DNA of 64,000 nt. It comes from Thermoguttaceae bacterium. Lineage in GTDB: Bacteria > Planctomycetota > Planctomycetia > Pirellulales > Thermoguttaceae. The notes beneath the pieces are model-generated. The model was not told the origin of the DNA, ran no database searches, and saw nothing but the letters and a program-made list of their open reading frames with translations. Below are positions 51,202-60,423 of this stretch, piece by piece (positions within the stretch are counted from its first letter, which is position 1; the number at the start of each line of letters is the position of its first letter). Made by a program: the position numbers and the translations under genes. The stretch covers positions 1 to 64,000 of the forward strand of contig JAFRAC010000020.1 of the NCBI GenBank assembly GCA_017405595.1. The letters run 5' to 3'.

Positions 51202-53934
51202 ATGGGAATGTTAGAGGGAATATTTAATTCGTTGAGAACAGTTAAGCGTCGGAAGAGATTGCTTCGGGTGGAGCCTCTCGAGGAACGGACTCTGTTCGCT
51301 GTTTACGCCGGATTTCTCCTGGCTCTCAATGTCGGCGGTACGCCGACGGCTGCTGGAGCATCGGCCGAACAGCCTTCACCTGTGGTTACGACGATCGATG
51401 ACACCGTTGACCCCGAAGACGGTTATATCTCTCTTCGCGAGGCGATTGATTATGCGGGGGCGAACCAAACCGTAACTTTTGCCGATACGCTTTACGCCTT
51501 CGACAACAACGCGGGAAAGTGGATCGAAACGTCTTCCGGAACGATTCATCTCCGGCACGGATCCCTTACGATAGACGGAAAGACACGCATTATCGCGGAT
51601 AAATCGAAGCCGATCACCGTCGATGCCGGAGGAAATTCGCGCGTCTTTTACGTTACGGGAAGCGCGGCTCTGACCGGTCTGACGATTACCGGCGGTTCGG
51701 TGCCCGATGCGGTGTCCCCCGCCGGGAACGGGGGAGGTATTCAGGTTTACGGCGGTTCTTTGGTGATGTCCGATTGTATTGTAACCGGGAACAGCGCGAG
51801 AACTTCCGGCGGACTTGATCTCCAGGACGGATCGGCAACGATTGTCAATTCGATTTTTACCGATAATACATCGACCGGCGACGGCGGCGCGATCCAGAAT
51901 TATCACGGGTTTTTGGAAGCGGTTAACACACTCTTTGCCGACAATGTTAACAGTGGCAATGATGGAGGAACAATTGTCAATTATTACGCGTCAACAACCC
52001 TGACAAACTGCACTATTTCCGGGAATATGGGATCTGCGGTCGGGGGTATCTATAATCAGGGCGCGCTCAATATTTATAATACGATCATTCTCGGCAATTC
52101 GGGAGACGTTCCCGATCTGAAGACCAACAATACGATCGTTCTTGCCAGTTCCCTCTGGAACCCGTCGGCCTGTTCGGGGCAAATCTCTGCCAGCCGATGC
52201 CGGACCGCCGCCGGAGGGGCTTCCGTATTCGCCGACTTTTCCCGCGGCGATTATTCCCTTGCCGACAGATCCCCCGCGAATAATGCCGGGAACAACGATT
52301 ATGTGACGGTCCGAACCGATCTGGCGGGGAATCCCCGGCTGGTCGGCGGAACGGTCGATATGGGCGCTTATGAAAATCAGAAAACAGATCTTTTCGTGCG
52401 TCTTTCCGCACCGGAAATCATCACCGGCAGTCACGGTGTCTATGTTTCCTACGGCGCCAACAGACACCGAATTACCTGGAGCGAAATTGAAAACGCCGAC
52501 GGTTACGAGCTGTCGTATTCGCCGGACGGCCGTTTCTGGACGAGTATCGATACGGCTGAGACGAGCGCGGTGATCGGCGGCTTAACATACGGCGCCAATG
52601 TGATTTACCGCATTCGGGCATTGTCAAACGGTTCCCATGTCGACTCCGACTGGAGTGTGCCGAAAACTTTTCGCGTCAATCCTATCGATATCAATAATGA
52701 CGGGGATATTTCGGGGGGCGACCGGACCCTCTTGGCGCAGTCCTGGCTTACCGAAGAGGGGGACGACAATTACCGGTACTATGCCGATATCGACGGTGAC
52801 GGCGATGTTTCAGGTAAAGACCGTGCGTTTCTTTCCGAAAACTGGTTGGGTGAAGTTGCAACTGACGAATTTTCATATCCCCCGGCCATTCCGGTTGATG
52901 TGCCGGATACCGACGGTGACGATTTCGTTTTCGTTACGACCGATGCCGGCGCGGGCGGTTATGAGGCGTTTCCCGATGTTTGCCGCCTTGCGGACGGGCG
53001 CCTTTTCTGCGTTTTCTACGACGGTTACGGACATATCGCCTGGCCCGATGCGAACATCTTTAAGACCGGCGGCCGGGTTTCGGGTTGTTATTCGGAGGAC
53101 GAGGGGAAAACGTGGAGCGAGCCGTTCGTCGTTTTCGATTCTCCGTTCGACGACCGCGATCCCTCGGTGACCATGCTGGAGGACGGAACGGTTCTCTGCA
53201 CCTTTTTCCTATTGGATAAACCGGTGAATCCGGGAACCGGATACAGGAAACTCGGAACCTGGTTTATCCGTTCGGCCGACGGCGGCGCGACCTGGTCGGA
53301 ACCGACCCCGATTTCTGACCGCTACTGGGTTTCTTCGCCGATCCGCGTTCTTGAAAACGGCCGCTGGATCGTCGGACTCTACGGAGAGGAACCTGACTGG
53401 GAAGCCGTCGTTGCCATCTCCGACGATCAGGGTAACTCGTGGCGTCCTGTCGTGATACCGACCGGCAACCTTATGGTGGACGCCGAAACCGACGTGATCC
53501 AGCGTTCCGACGGTTCTCTGCTGGCGTTTATGCGTCACCGCGAGGGACAGGGACCCCTCCCGATGGCCTGGAGCGTCTCCTATGACAACGGGAACACCTG
53601 GCAGCAGGCCGAAAGCGCCGGTTTTTCGGGCCATTGCCCCTATCTCTACAAAACCCCTGAAGGCGTTTTCGTTCTGGGGACCAGAACCGGCCCGACCCCG
53701 ATTGAGGGGTATAATGTGGTTCCCTCCTCAACGACGATCCGGATCAGTTTCGATGAGGGGAGGACGTGGAGTGTCCCCGAAACCGTCGATTATCATACGG
53801 GCGCCTATCCCTCGATGGTCACACTTAAAGACGGTTCGACGCTCATCGTTTACTATGAGGAGGGGGACGGGTCGAATATCCGTGCCCGGAGGTTCCGGAT
53901 CGAGAACAACCGGATCCGGTGGCTCAAATTATAG
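51202..53934 (+). CDS. Chimeric beta-helix / FN3 / dockerin-like / sialidase protein
   Basis: The 910-residue protein begins with the same export-type N-terminus (RVEPLEERTL, about 25-35). One beta-helix block and choice-of-anchor-Q motif fill residues about 60-393. An FN3-like domain follows (about 398-490), then a dockerin-like pair (DINNDGDISGGD and DIDGDGDVSGKD, about 494-548). After FSYPPAIP, where the two paralogues carry their FAEFASAD tail, a full sialidase-like propeller starts at residue 574. It has Asp-boxes SEDEGKTW, SADGGATW, SYDNGNTW and SFDEGRTW, and runs to the end. That domain equals the nearby free sialidase in length. The design displays or docks the enzyme through the carrier part. 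Confidence 0.88.
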   Translation: MGMLEGIFNSLRTVKRRKRLLRVEPLEERTLFAVYAGFLLALNVGGTPTAAGASAEQPSPVVTTIDDTVDPEDGYISLREAIDYAGANQTVTFADTLYAFDNNAGKWIETSSGTIHLRHGSLTIDGKTRIIADKSKPITVDAGGNSRVFYVTGSAALTGLTITGGSVPDAVSPAGNGGGIQVYGGSLVMSDCIVTGNSARTSGGLDLQDGSATIVNSIFTDNTSTGDGGAIQNYHGFLEAVNTLFADNVNSGNDGGTIVNYYASTTLTNCTISGNMGSAVGGIYNQGALNIYNTIILGNSGDVPDLKTNNTIVLASSLWNPSACSGQISASRCRTAAGGASVFADFSRGDYSLADRSPANNAGNNDYVTVRTDLAGNPRLVGGTVDMGAYENQKTDLFVRLSAPEIITGSHGVYVSYGANRHRITWSEIENADGYELSYSPDGRFWTSIDTAETSAVIGGLTYGANVIYRIRALSNGSHVDSDWSVPKTFRVNPIDINNDGDISGGDRTLLAQSWLTEEGDDNYRYYADIDGDGDVSGKDRAFLSENWLGEVATDEFSYPPAIPVDVPDTDGDDFVFVTTDAGAGGYEAFPDVCRLADGRLFCVFYDGYGHIAWPDANIFKTGGRVSGCYSEDEGKTWSEPFVVFDSPFDDRDPSVTMLEDGTVLCTFFLLDKPVNPGTGYRKLGTWFIRSADGGATWSEPTPISDRYWVSSPIRVLENGRWIVGLYGEEPDWEAVVAISDDQGNSWRPVVIPTGNLMVDAETDVIQRSDGSLLAFMRHREGQGPLPMAWSVSYDNGNTWQQAESAGFSGHCPYLYKTPEGVFVLGTRTGPTPIEGYNVVPSSTTIRISFDEGRTWSVPETVDYHTGAYPSMVTLKDGSTLIVYYEEGDGSNIRARRFRIENNRIRWLKL

Positions 53935-53980
53935 ACGGGCTTTGTTGTTTTCCCAAGCCGTTTCCATCTTCAAATTAACA

Positions 53981-54008
53981 GGTTCAAGCGCAAATTTGCG
54001 ATTGAACC
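53981..54008. repeat. 28-base near-perfect palindrome
   Basis: GGTTCAA-g-CGCAAATTTGCG-a-TTGAACC is symmetrical except for one pair. It sits 47 bases after the chimera's stop and 39 bases before the symporter's -35 box. Without a T run it makes a poor terminator, so an operator is the better guess. Confidence 0.55.
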
Positions 54009-54047
54009 CGCTTTCTCCGATGAACGGGCCGGCTCAATTCAGAACAC

Positions 54048-54076
54048 TTGAATCGGCCCTCTTTTTCTCCTATAAT
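54048..54076 (+). promoter_or_regulatory. Symporter promoter TTGAAT-17-TATAAT
   Basis: A perfect -10 and a four-of-six -35 at optimal spacing, about 60 bases before the symporter start. Confidence 0.7.
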
Positions 54077-54135
54077 CTTCTTATCAAATTTGGTCCGTTT
54101 TGTTTCATAGACCCTTTGCTCATAAGAGGTGAGTG

Positions 54136-56172
54136 ATGTCGAATCTGTTTCTGTTGGCGCAGTCCGTTTCCGATGCCGCGGCGGAAGGAACCCGCGGTTA
54201 TTGCGCCGACATTGTCGTTTTTGTCCTGTTTCTTCTGGCCGTAATCTTTACCGCGTTTTCGGTCAGCCGCAAATCGAACACGGGAAGCGAATCGTATTTT
54301 CTCGCCGGGCGCGGCCTTTCGTGGTGGCTGATCGGCGTTTCGCTTATCGCCGCCAACATCTCGGCGGAACAGTTTATCGGAATGTCGGGGAACGCTTCGG
54401 ACTATATCGGGATGGCGGTCGCCAGTTACGAGTGGGTGGCCGCCCTTTCTCTGGTTATTGTCGCGTTCTTCTTCCTCCCCCGTTTTCTGCGGGCCGGTAT
54501 CTACACCATTCCCGAATATCTGGAAAACCGCTTCAGTAAAGGGGCACGGACGATCATGTCGCTGATGATGGTCATCATGCTTATCGCCGTCAACTTTACC
54601 GCCGTTACCTATGCCGGAGCGAAATACTTCGACGTCGTCTTCTCTGAGCATCGGGTTGCCAGCGGGATCTTTGCCGGCGATCCGATCAACCTCTATACCC
54701 TCAGCTGGTTTATCGGGATTCTGGCGGCGGCGTACGTCTTTGCCGGCGGACTGAAAGCGTGCGCCTGGGCCGATCTCCTTCAGGGGTCGGCGCTCATCAT
54801 CGGCGGAGCGATTGTTCTCTATTTCGCCATGCACACACTCGGCCAGGCCGATCCCGAGACGCTGACTCCCGCCCCGATGCAGGCCGCCGAGTTTTCCGGC
54901 AATATGCAGAGCATCGCCGACCACGGGGCGGTCGAACGGTTCCGCGAGCTGAATCTCGGCAAGCTGCGGATGAACCTTCCCGCGTCCGACTCCTTTCTTC
55001 CGATCACCGCTCTCCTTCTGGGGATCTGGATTCCGAACCTCTACTACTGGGGCCTGAACCAGTATATCATTCAGCGTACCCTTGGATCGAAGAGCCTGGC
55101 CGAAGGGCAGAAGGGGCTCGTTTTTGCGGCGGTTATGAAACTGATCATTCCGTTCATCATTGTCTTTCCGGGGATTATCGCCTACAACCTCTATCACGAC
55201 GATATGAGAAGGAGCGCCGCCGAAAACGCGTCCGGCGAACTGGAACGTCTCGAGAAATACCAGGACTTGGAACAGACCGCGCTGACCGGCGAACCTCTCT
55301 TCTCCTTTACCGACGAATTTGCCGTTAAGAATCCGGAAAAAGCCCGTGAGATGATCCTGGCCAACGCCAGAATCACCGGGATCGGCCTCGATGAAACGAT
55401 CGCCGAGGTCGGCGCGCTCCGCGAAGATTTTCAAGCCAAACTCGCCGCCAAAGGGGATGCCGATCCTTCGTTCGATGCCGATTTCAATCCGCCTGTCGCC
55501 TACTGCGACTATGATGCCGCGTTCCCCCTTCTGGTCAAGAATCTGGTTCCTCTCGGCGGGTTTCGCGGGTTCCTTCTTGCTGCTCTCCTGGGCGCGATCA
55601 TCAGTTCGGTCGCCGCCATGCTTAACGCCGCCTCGACCATCTTTACCATGGATATTTACAAGGAATATTTCGGCAAACAGGCTTCGGACCGGCATCTTGT
55701 TTCCATCGGCCGCGCGGCGGTCGTGGTCTTTGTGATCGTCGGCTGCTGGCTCGCCCCCCAGCTGGCGAATCCCCGTTTCGGCGGGATCTTCAAGTTTATC
55801 CAGGAGTTCCAGGGGTATATCTCGCCCGGTATTCTGGCGGCGTTTGCCATCGGGTTCTGTGTGAAGCGGGCCCCTTCGGTTTGCGGTGTGGTTTCGCTTC
55901 TCCTCTGCCCGGTCATTTACGGATGTCTGCACGCCTTTGTGCCGGGCCTCGATTTCCTGAACCGTATGGTGGTGACCTTCTTTGCCATCATTGTTCTTGA
56001 CCTGATTATTACGCTTCTCCATCCGCGGAAAGAGGCGTTCATTCTCGAGGCGAAGACATCGCTCAATCTTTCGTTCTCGAAGATTGCGGTCGTTGTCGGA
56101 ATTCTGGTGGTGATCGTCACCCTTTGCCTGTATGCCTATTTCTGGGATTACAGCGCGCCGATGTTCGACTAA
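54136..56172 (+). CDS. Sodium:solute symporter (SSS/SGLT family)
   Basis: The roughly 678-residue inner-membrane protein has about 13-14 hydrophobic segments. The SSS signature appears early (SYFLAGRGLSWWLIGVSLIAANISAEQFIGMSG split across TM1), with AGIYTIPEYLENRFS and LYYWGLNQYIIQRTLGSKSL in the middle and a GAIISSVAAMLNAASTIF segment late. The form resembles SGLT-like sugar transporters. An ATG six bases after AAGAGG is preferred to the GTG just before it. A soluble insert of about 130 residues lies near residues 355-480. It follows the chimeric sialidase gene and precedes an FG-GAP protein by 23 bases, which suggests uptake of a sugar freed outside the cell. Confidence 0.9.
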   Translation: MSNLFLLAQSVSDAAAEGTRGYCADIVVFVLFLLAVIFTAFSVSRKSNTGSESYFLAGRGLSWWLIGVSLIAANISAEQFIGMSGNASDYIGMAVASYEWVAALSLVIVAFFFLPRFLRAGIYTIPEYLENRFSKGARTIMSLMMVIMLIAVNFTAVTYAGAKYFDVVFSEHRVASGIFAGDPINLYTLSWFIGILAAAYVFAGGLKACAWADLLQGSALIIGGAIVLYFAMHTLGQADPETLTPAPMQAAEFSGNMQSIADHGAVERFRELNLGKLRMNLPASDSFLPITALLLGIWIPNLYYWGLNQYIIQRTLGSKSLAEGQKGLVFAAVMKLIIPFIIVFPGIIAYNLYHDDMRRSAAENASGELERLEKYQDLEQTALTGEPLFSFTDEFAVKNPEKAREMILANARITGIGLDETIAEVGALREDFQAKLAAKGDADPSFDADFNPPVAYCDYDAAFPLLVKNLVPLGGFRGFLLAALLGAIISSVAAMLNAASTIFTMDIYKEYFGKQASDRHLVSIGRAAVVVFVIVGCWLAPQLANPRFGGIFKFIQEFQGYISPGILAAFAIGFCVKRAPSVCGVVSLLLCPVIYGCLHAFVPGLDFLNRMVVTFFAIIVLDLIITLLHPRKEAFILEAKTSLNLSFSKIAVVVGILVVIVTLCLYAYFWDYSAPMFD

Positions 56173-56195
56173 GCGATTTTCCCGGAGACCGAAAG

Positions 56196-58295
56196 ATGCG
56201 ACGTTTTGCGTTTTCCGCCGTTATCTGTTTTACGATTGCGCTTTTGCCGTGTTTTGCGCAGGACGAGGCGAAACCGGAGATGACGATTATGCATTACAAT
56301 CATCCCGGTCTCCTCGACGATTTGGCCGTCGGTCTTTGGAGCTGGCCGGTTCCGGCCGACTTCAACCATGACGGCCGCCCCGATCTGATCGTCAGCAGCG
56401 AATGCGTTCCGTATAACGGAGTCTTCCGATTTGAAAGCCTTCCCGTTTCACCGGAATTTCCGGGGCAGGGAACGCCTCCCGAATCGTCGGCGCCGGTGCC
56501 GAACCCCGCCATGCCGGTCTTTAAGCCGGCGGGGAAACCGGTCAGCCGTGCCGACCGGAATCTTGTACCGAGCTGGGTGAACGGAGAACTTCGCGTGATA
56601 ACCCGCGAAAAGCAGTATCCCGATTTTACCGAGACGGGAATGGGCCGGCCGGAACCGGTTCCGGGACTGGGGGAACTTCCTCCCGACGGCCGGGCGAATA
56701 TGTGGAAATATGTCGACTTTAATGCCGACGGCGCGACGGATCTTGCTGTCGGGGTCGATGACTGGACCAAGTACGGATGGGATAACGCGTACAGCGCCGA
56801 AGGGGTCTGGCAGAACCCGAAAGCGGCGGGAAACGTCTATCTGCTGATCAACCGCGGAACCGACAATGAGCCGCGTTACGACAAGCCGGTCCTCCTGGAG
56901 ACGCTCGACGGCCGGCCGATCGACACCTACGCCTGGCCGAGTCCGAACTTCTTCGATTTCGACGGGGACGGCGACCTCGATCTTCTCTGCGGCGAGTTTA
57001 TCGAACGGTTCACCTACTTTGAAAATGTCGGTTCGGCGGAGAAGCCGGTCTATGCGCCGGGGGTTCCGGTTCTCTTTGAAGACGGGACGAATGCCTGTGA
57101 AAATCTCTGTATGCCGACCCCGGTTCTCTACGACTGGACCGGCAACGGGTATCCTGACATCATTGCGGGGAATGAAGACGGACGGGTCTCGTTTTTTGAG
57201 AATACCGGCAAGTTTACGAAGATGACCGCCGGGGAAGGGGCTTCGGCCGTACCGGTTTCGGTTCCTCTGTTCAAACGCCCCCTCTATTTCCAACAGGAGG
57301 CGGACGAGCTGAAAGCCTCGTCGCTGACCACTCCCTGCTGCGTCGATTTTGACGGCGACGGCGCCGTCGATATCGTGACCGGAACGACGGAAGGGACGAT
57401 CCTCTTTTTCAAGAACCTCTCGCCGCCCGGCGAGGAGTTTCCGAAATGGGCGCGGCCGGTCTATCTGAAAGCGCGGGGGAAAAGCGGGGACGAGGTTTTC
57501 CGGATTACTGCCGGAACGAACGGTTCGATTCAGGGACCGATTGAACGGAAATACGGCTATACCGCGATTTCGGTGACCGACTGGGACGCGGACGGGTTCC
57601 CGGACATTCTTGTCAATTCGATTTTCGGAAAAGTGGTCTGGCTCCGGAATATCGGTTCCGCGGCGCAGCCGGCATTCGACACGCCGCGCCGGATCGAGGT
57701 CGAGTGGGAGGGGGAACAGCCCCGTCTGGCGTGGGGCTGGATGACGCCTGGGAATGACACCCTTCCGATCTGCCGGCCGCCGGAACATTTTCCGGCGAGG
57801 CCGGGGAAAGCGCTGCTGACGCAGTGGCGGACCACGCCGCTGGCCTACGACTGGACGGGGGACGGGCTGCCCGACCTTTCGATGCTCGATACCGAAGGGT
57901 ACCTTGTCCTTTTTGAGCGGTACCGCGACGAGGACGGTGAACTGAAACTGAAAGCGCCCCGCCGCGCGTTCAAGGATTCCAACGGAACCCCGTACCGGCT
58001 GAACGCCAACAAGGGGGGCGCGAGCGGCCGCCGCAAAATCTGTGTGACCGACTGGGATGGAGACGGGCTCCCCGACCTTTTGGTTAATACACGAAACGCC
58101 GCTCTTCTGCGGTGCGTTAAGGCTGAGAACGGAGACTGGTATTTTCAGGACATGGGAGATCTGAGTTCGACACTCCTGGCGGGGCATTCCACCAGTCCGA
58201 CGACCGCCGATTTCAATGCCGACGGCGTACCCGATCTGGTTATCGGCGCCGAAGACGGCCGGTTTTACTATCTGAAAAACCAGACCCGCCCTTAA
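56196..58295 (+). CDS. Secreted FG-GAP/VCBS repeat protein
   Basis: The 699-residue protein has a signal peptide (FAFSAVICFTIALLPCFAQ) followed by repeated integrin-alpha-like calcium-binding loops: DFNHDGRPDLIV, DFNADGATDLAVG, DFDGDGDLDLLCG, DFDGDGAVDIVTG, DWDADGFPDILV, DWDGDGLPDLLV and DFNADGVPDLVIG. This gives about seven blades of a beta-propeller. Such planctomycete proteins bind ligands or sugars at the surface; none has a catalytic motif I can see here. It is 23 bases downstream of the symporter and so in the same transcript. Confidence 0.86.
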   Translation: MRRFAFSAVICFTIALLPCFAQDEAKPEMTIMHYNHPGLLDDLAVGLWSWPVPADFNHDGRPDLIVSSECVPYNGVFRFESLPVSPEFPGQGTPPESSAPVPNPAMPVFKPAGKPVSRADRNLVPSWVNGELRVITREKQYPDFTETGMGRPEPVPGLGELPPDGRANMWKYVDFNADGATDLAVGVDDWTKYGWDNAYSAEGVWQNPKAAGNVYLLINRGTDNEPRYDKPVLLETLDGRPIDTYAWPSPNFFDFDGDGDLDLLCGEFIERFTYFENVGSAEKPVYAPGVPVLFEDGTNACENLCMPTPVLYDWTGNGYPDIIAGNEDGRVSFFENTGKFTKMTAGEGASAVPVSVPLFKRPLYFQQEADELKASSLTTPCCVDFDGDGAVDIVTGTTEGTILFFKNLSPPGEEFPKWARPVYLKARGKSGDEVFRITAGTNGSIQGPIERKYGYTAISVTDWDADGFPDILVNSIFGKVVWLRNIGSAAQPAFDTPRRIEVEWEGEQPRLAWGWMTPGNDTLPICRPPEHFPARPGKALLTQWRTTPLAYDWTGDGLPDLSMLDTEGYLVLFERYRDEDGELKLKAPRRAFKDSNGTPYRLNANKGGASGRRKICVTDWDGDGLPDLLVNTRNAALLRCVKAENGDWYFQDMGDLSSTLLAGHSTSPTTADFNADGVPDLVIGAEDGRFYYLKNQTRP

Positions 58296-58310
58296 TTTTC
58301 CCTCAAAGGT

Positions 58311-58339
58311 CTTTCGTTCAGGTGAATTTCCTATATAAT
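58311..58339 (+). promoter_or_regulatory. Possible promoter with TATAAT box
   Basis: A perfect -10 (58334-58339) stands ahead of the WYL regulator, but the -35 at the right distance is poor (ctttcg). Confidence 0.4.
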
Positions 58340-58467
58340 GGAAATTGACGGGCGGGGGAATTTTAAAGGAGCCGGCGGGCCGCTTGTCCGGCCCGCTGTC
58401 GAATTTTCGGCCTGACGCAGCGGCCGAAGGCAGATTGTTTCCGCAAACCCATTTTTCGAGCACAGCT

Positions 58468-59583
58468 ATGAGAATCAGCCTCATTTCCGAAGATGAAAAA
58501 CCCAGGATCATTCCCGTAAAAAAGACGAAGCGGGGAACTGCTCCGGAAATCGCCGATGACGCCGATATGAAGTCGTTCCGGCGTAAGTGGGCGATTATCA
58601 ATATGATTCTCGATTCGAATAAAGGGTACACGCTCGAAGAGCTTGCCGAGCATTTTAATGTCAGCGCGCGAACGATCCGCCGGGATATCGGAATCTTCGA
58701 CGTGGTTTTCGGCGGTTTCGATACTGAGTTCGAGAAATGGGGAAAACGCCGGTTCACGCTGGAACGCATTCCGATCGGGAACAAAATCGGCGAAGCGACT
58801 TCGGGGCTTTCCCGGGACGAGCTGATTGCCTTTTGCGTTGCCCAGCGTCTGATGAATCCGCTGAAGGGAACCGTTTTCGGGGAAAATATGCGTTCGGGCT
58901 GCGATAAGATGCGCAGCTGCCTCCGCAAGCCGACCCTTGAAAGGGTCGACGATTACGCCTCGTTTTTCTACCGGCCCGAGTTCAAGCGTCCCGCAAACAG
59001 CCGTTACGGACGGACGATCGATCTGATTTTGAACGCTCTGCTTCGTTCCCGCGCGTTGAAAATCAGATACAGTCTCGGCGGCGAAAGCGACGAGCACACC
59101 TACACGATTCTTCCGTGCACGTTCATTTACAGCGACGGCTTTATTTACCTGGTTGCCTACAAGTACAACGATCTGGTTGACTCGAAGAACGATTCGGCGA
59201 AACCGCATCTGTGGAAGCTGAGCCGGATCCGCGGGGTCAAACTCACCAACATTCTGTTTGTGCCCCCCAAAAAATTCAACCCGAAGAAATATTTCAGCGG
59301 GATTCTTTCCCCCTATGCCGGCGACGAACAGCAGGTTCGTGTGAAAGTCCGTTTTGATCCGGCGGTAGTTACCTACGTGAAAGAGCAGAATCTTCCCTGG
59401 ACAAAAGACCCTGTGAAGAAAAGGGACGGCTCTCTTGAAGGGGAAATGGAGGTCAATCCCGACGGGTTCGTCTCCTGGATTCTGAGTTTCGGGGTGAGAG
59501 CCGAAGTTCTTTCTCCCCAGTCGATGCGCGAAAAGGTTTCGGATCGGGTACGCCGGATCCACGAAGTTTACGATTCCGAATGA
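58468..59583 (+). CDS. HTH and WYL-domain transcriptional regulator
   Basis: The 371-residue protein starts MRISLISEDEKPRIIPVKKT. An HTH of the DeoR/HTH_11 type lies at about 45-90 (KGYTLEELAEHFNVSARTIRRDI). The WYL domain is at about 190-275 (ALKIRYSLGG, then CTFIYSDGFIYLVAY and LWKLSRIRGVKLTN), followed by a WCX-like end (QVRVKVRFDPAVV). WYL regulators bind nucleic acid or nucleotide ligands and often control DNA-damage or defence genes; no defence genes are visible here. It stands alone, ending at a terminator shared with cysC. Confidence 0.85.
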   Translation: MRISLISEDEKPRIIPVKKTKRGTAPEIADDADMKSFRRKWAIINMILDSNKGYTLEELAEHFNVSARTIRRDIGIFDVVFGGFDTEFEKWGKRRFTLERIPIGNKIGEATSGLSRDELIAFCVAQRLMNPLKGTVFGENMRSGCDKMRSCLRKPTLERVDDYASFFYRPEFKRPANSRYGRTIDLILNALLRSRALKIRYSLGGESDEHTYTILPCTFIYSDGFIYLVAYKYNDLVDSKNDSAKPHLWKLSRIRGVKLTNILFVPPKKFNPKKYFSGILSPYAGDEQQVRVKVRFDPAVVTYVKEQNLPWTKDPVKKRDGSLEGEMEVNPDGFVSWILSFGVRAEVLSPQSMREKVSDRVRRIHEVYDSE

Positions 59584-59617
59584 GTTTCGGATTCGTTCGC
59601 CATAAAAAAAGGCCGTG

Positions 59618-59653
59618 AAAAAAGGCTCTCCCGGTGAAAGGAGAGCCTTTTTT
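59618..59653. terminator. Bidirectional terminator between the WYL gene and cysC
   Basis: AAAAAAGGCTCTCC and GGAGAGCCTTTTTT form a perfect 14-base inverted repeat midway between two converging genes. Confidence 0.82.
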
Positions 59654-59685
59654 CATGGCTCTGGAGAATTTGCGCGAGTTTTCTT

Positions 59686-60348
59686 TCAGGCCATGAGAAT
59701 GCCGCGTTCTTTCAGATAGGCGATGACCTCGTCGGCCAGCTGTTCGGCCGACTTGCTTCCGCCGTCAAGAACCAGTTCCGGATTGAGGGGGGCTTCGTAA
59801 GGGTCGTCGATGCCGGTAAACCCTTTCATTTCGCCGGCACGCGCTTTTTTATAGAGTCCTTTCGGATCGCGGGCTTCACAGACTTCCAGAGGGGTGTTGA
59901 CGAAGATTTCGATGAAATCGTTTTCGGTCATCGTCTTGCGAACCCGGTCGCGGTCGATCCGATAGGGGCTGATGAACGCCGTCAGGGCAATCGTTCCCGA
60001 TTCGGCAAAGAGTTTCGCGACCGCGCCGATCCGGCGGATGTTCTCTTCGCGGTCTTCGGCGGAAAAACCGAGTCCGAACCGTTTCGAGAAATCTTCGCTA
60101 TGCTCTTCGGCAAGGATTTTCGGCGAGGCGTTCAGGCCGTGGCGGACATTGTCGCCGTCGAGAACGAAGCTTTTCTTGCCGAGTTCGAAGAGTTTGTGAT
60201 CGACAATGTTCGCGATAGTGCTCTTTCCGCTGGCGGAAAGGCCGGTGAACCAGACGATGCAACCTTTATTCTTGTTCGCGGTTTCCCGTTCGGAACGGGG
60301 AACGGCAAATTGGTGCCAGTAAACTTCAACGTTGTTCGAGTCAGCCAT
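59686..60348 (-). CDS. cysC: Adenylylsulfate (APS) kinase
   Basis: The 220-residue protein has the Walker A loop WFTGLSASGKSTIAN (about 33-47), VLDGDNVRHGLN with the APS-binding Asp and Arg, FSAEDREENIRRIGAVAKL, and the lid and substrate segments FISPYRIDRDRVR and VCEARDPKGLYKKARAG. It phosphorylates APS to PAPS for sulfation or sulfate assimilation. A strong AGGAGG precedes the start. The N-terminal 20 residues (VYWHQFAVPRSERE) resemble the linker seen when CysC is paired with CysN. No cysD, cysN or sulfotransferase gene is in the window. It follows tsaB by 75 bases on the same strand. Confidence 0.94.
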   Translation of the reverse strand: MADSNNVEVYWHQFAVPRSERETANKNKGCIVWFTGLSASGKSTIANIVDHKLFELGKKSFVLDGDNVRHGLNASPKILAEEHSEDFSKRFGLGFSAEDREENIRRIGAVAKLFAESGTIALTAFISPYRIDRDRVRKTMTENDFIEIFVNTPLEVCEARDPKGLYKKARAGEMKGFTGIDDPYEAPLNPELVLDGGSKSAEQLADEVIAYLKERGILMA

Positions 60349-60423
60349 TCTTGAAAAACCTCCTTTTTTGCGGGTTTTACCGGTTACGGCAACTTGCCGG
60401 GTTCAACGAAATGAACGATGGTT

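Noticed and set aside
54070-56022. A 650-codon antisense frame over the symporter
   Set aside because: The product is highly charged with no fold, and the sense strand encodes a regular multi-helix transporter.
56448-58928. An 826-codon antisense frame over the FG-GAP protein and the regulator start
   Set aside because: It crosses two well-supported sense genes and has no family likeness.
58468-59583. WYL regulator considered as a marker of a defence island
   Set aside because: Its neighbours are an FG-GAP protein, cysC and tsaB; no nuclease, helicase or other defence gene is visible.
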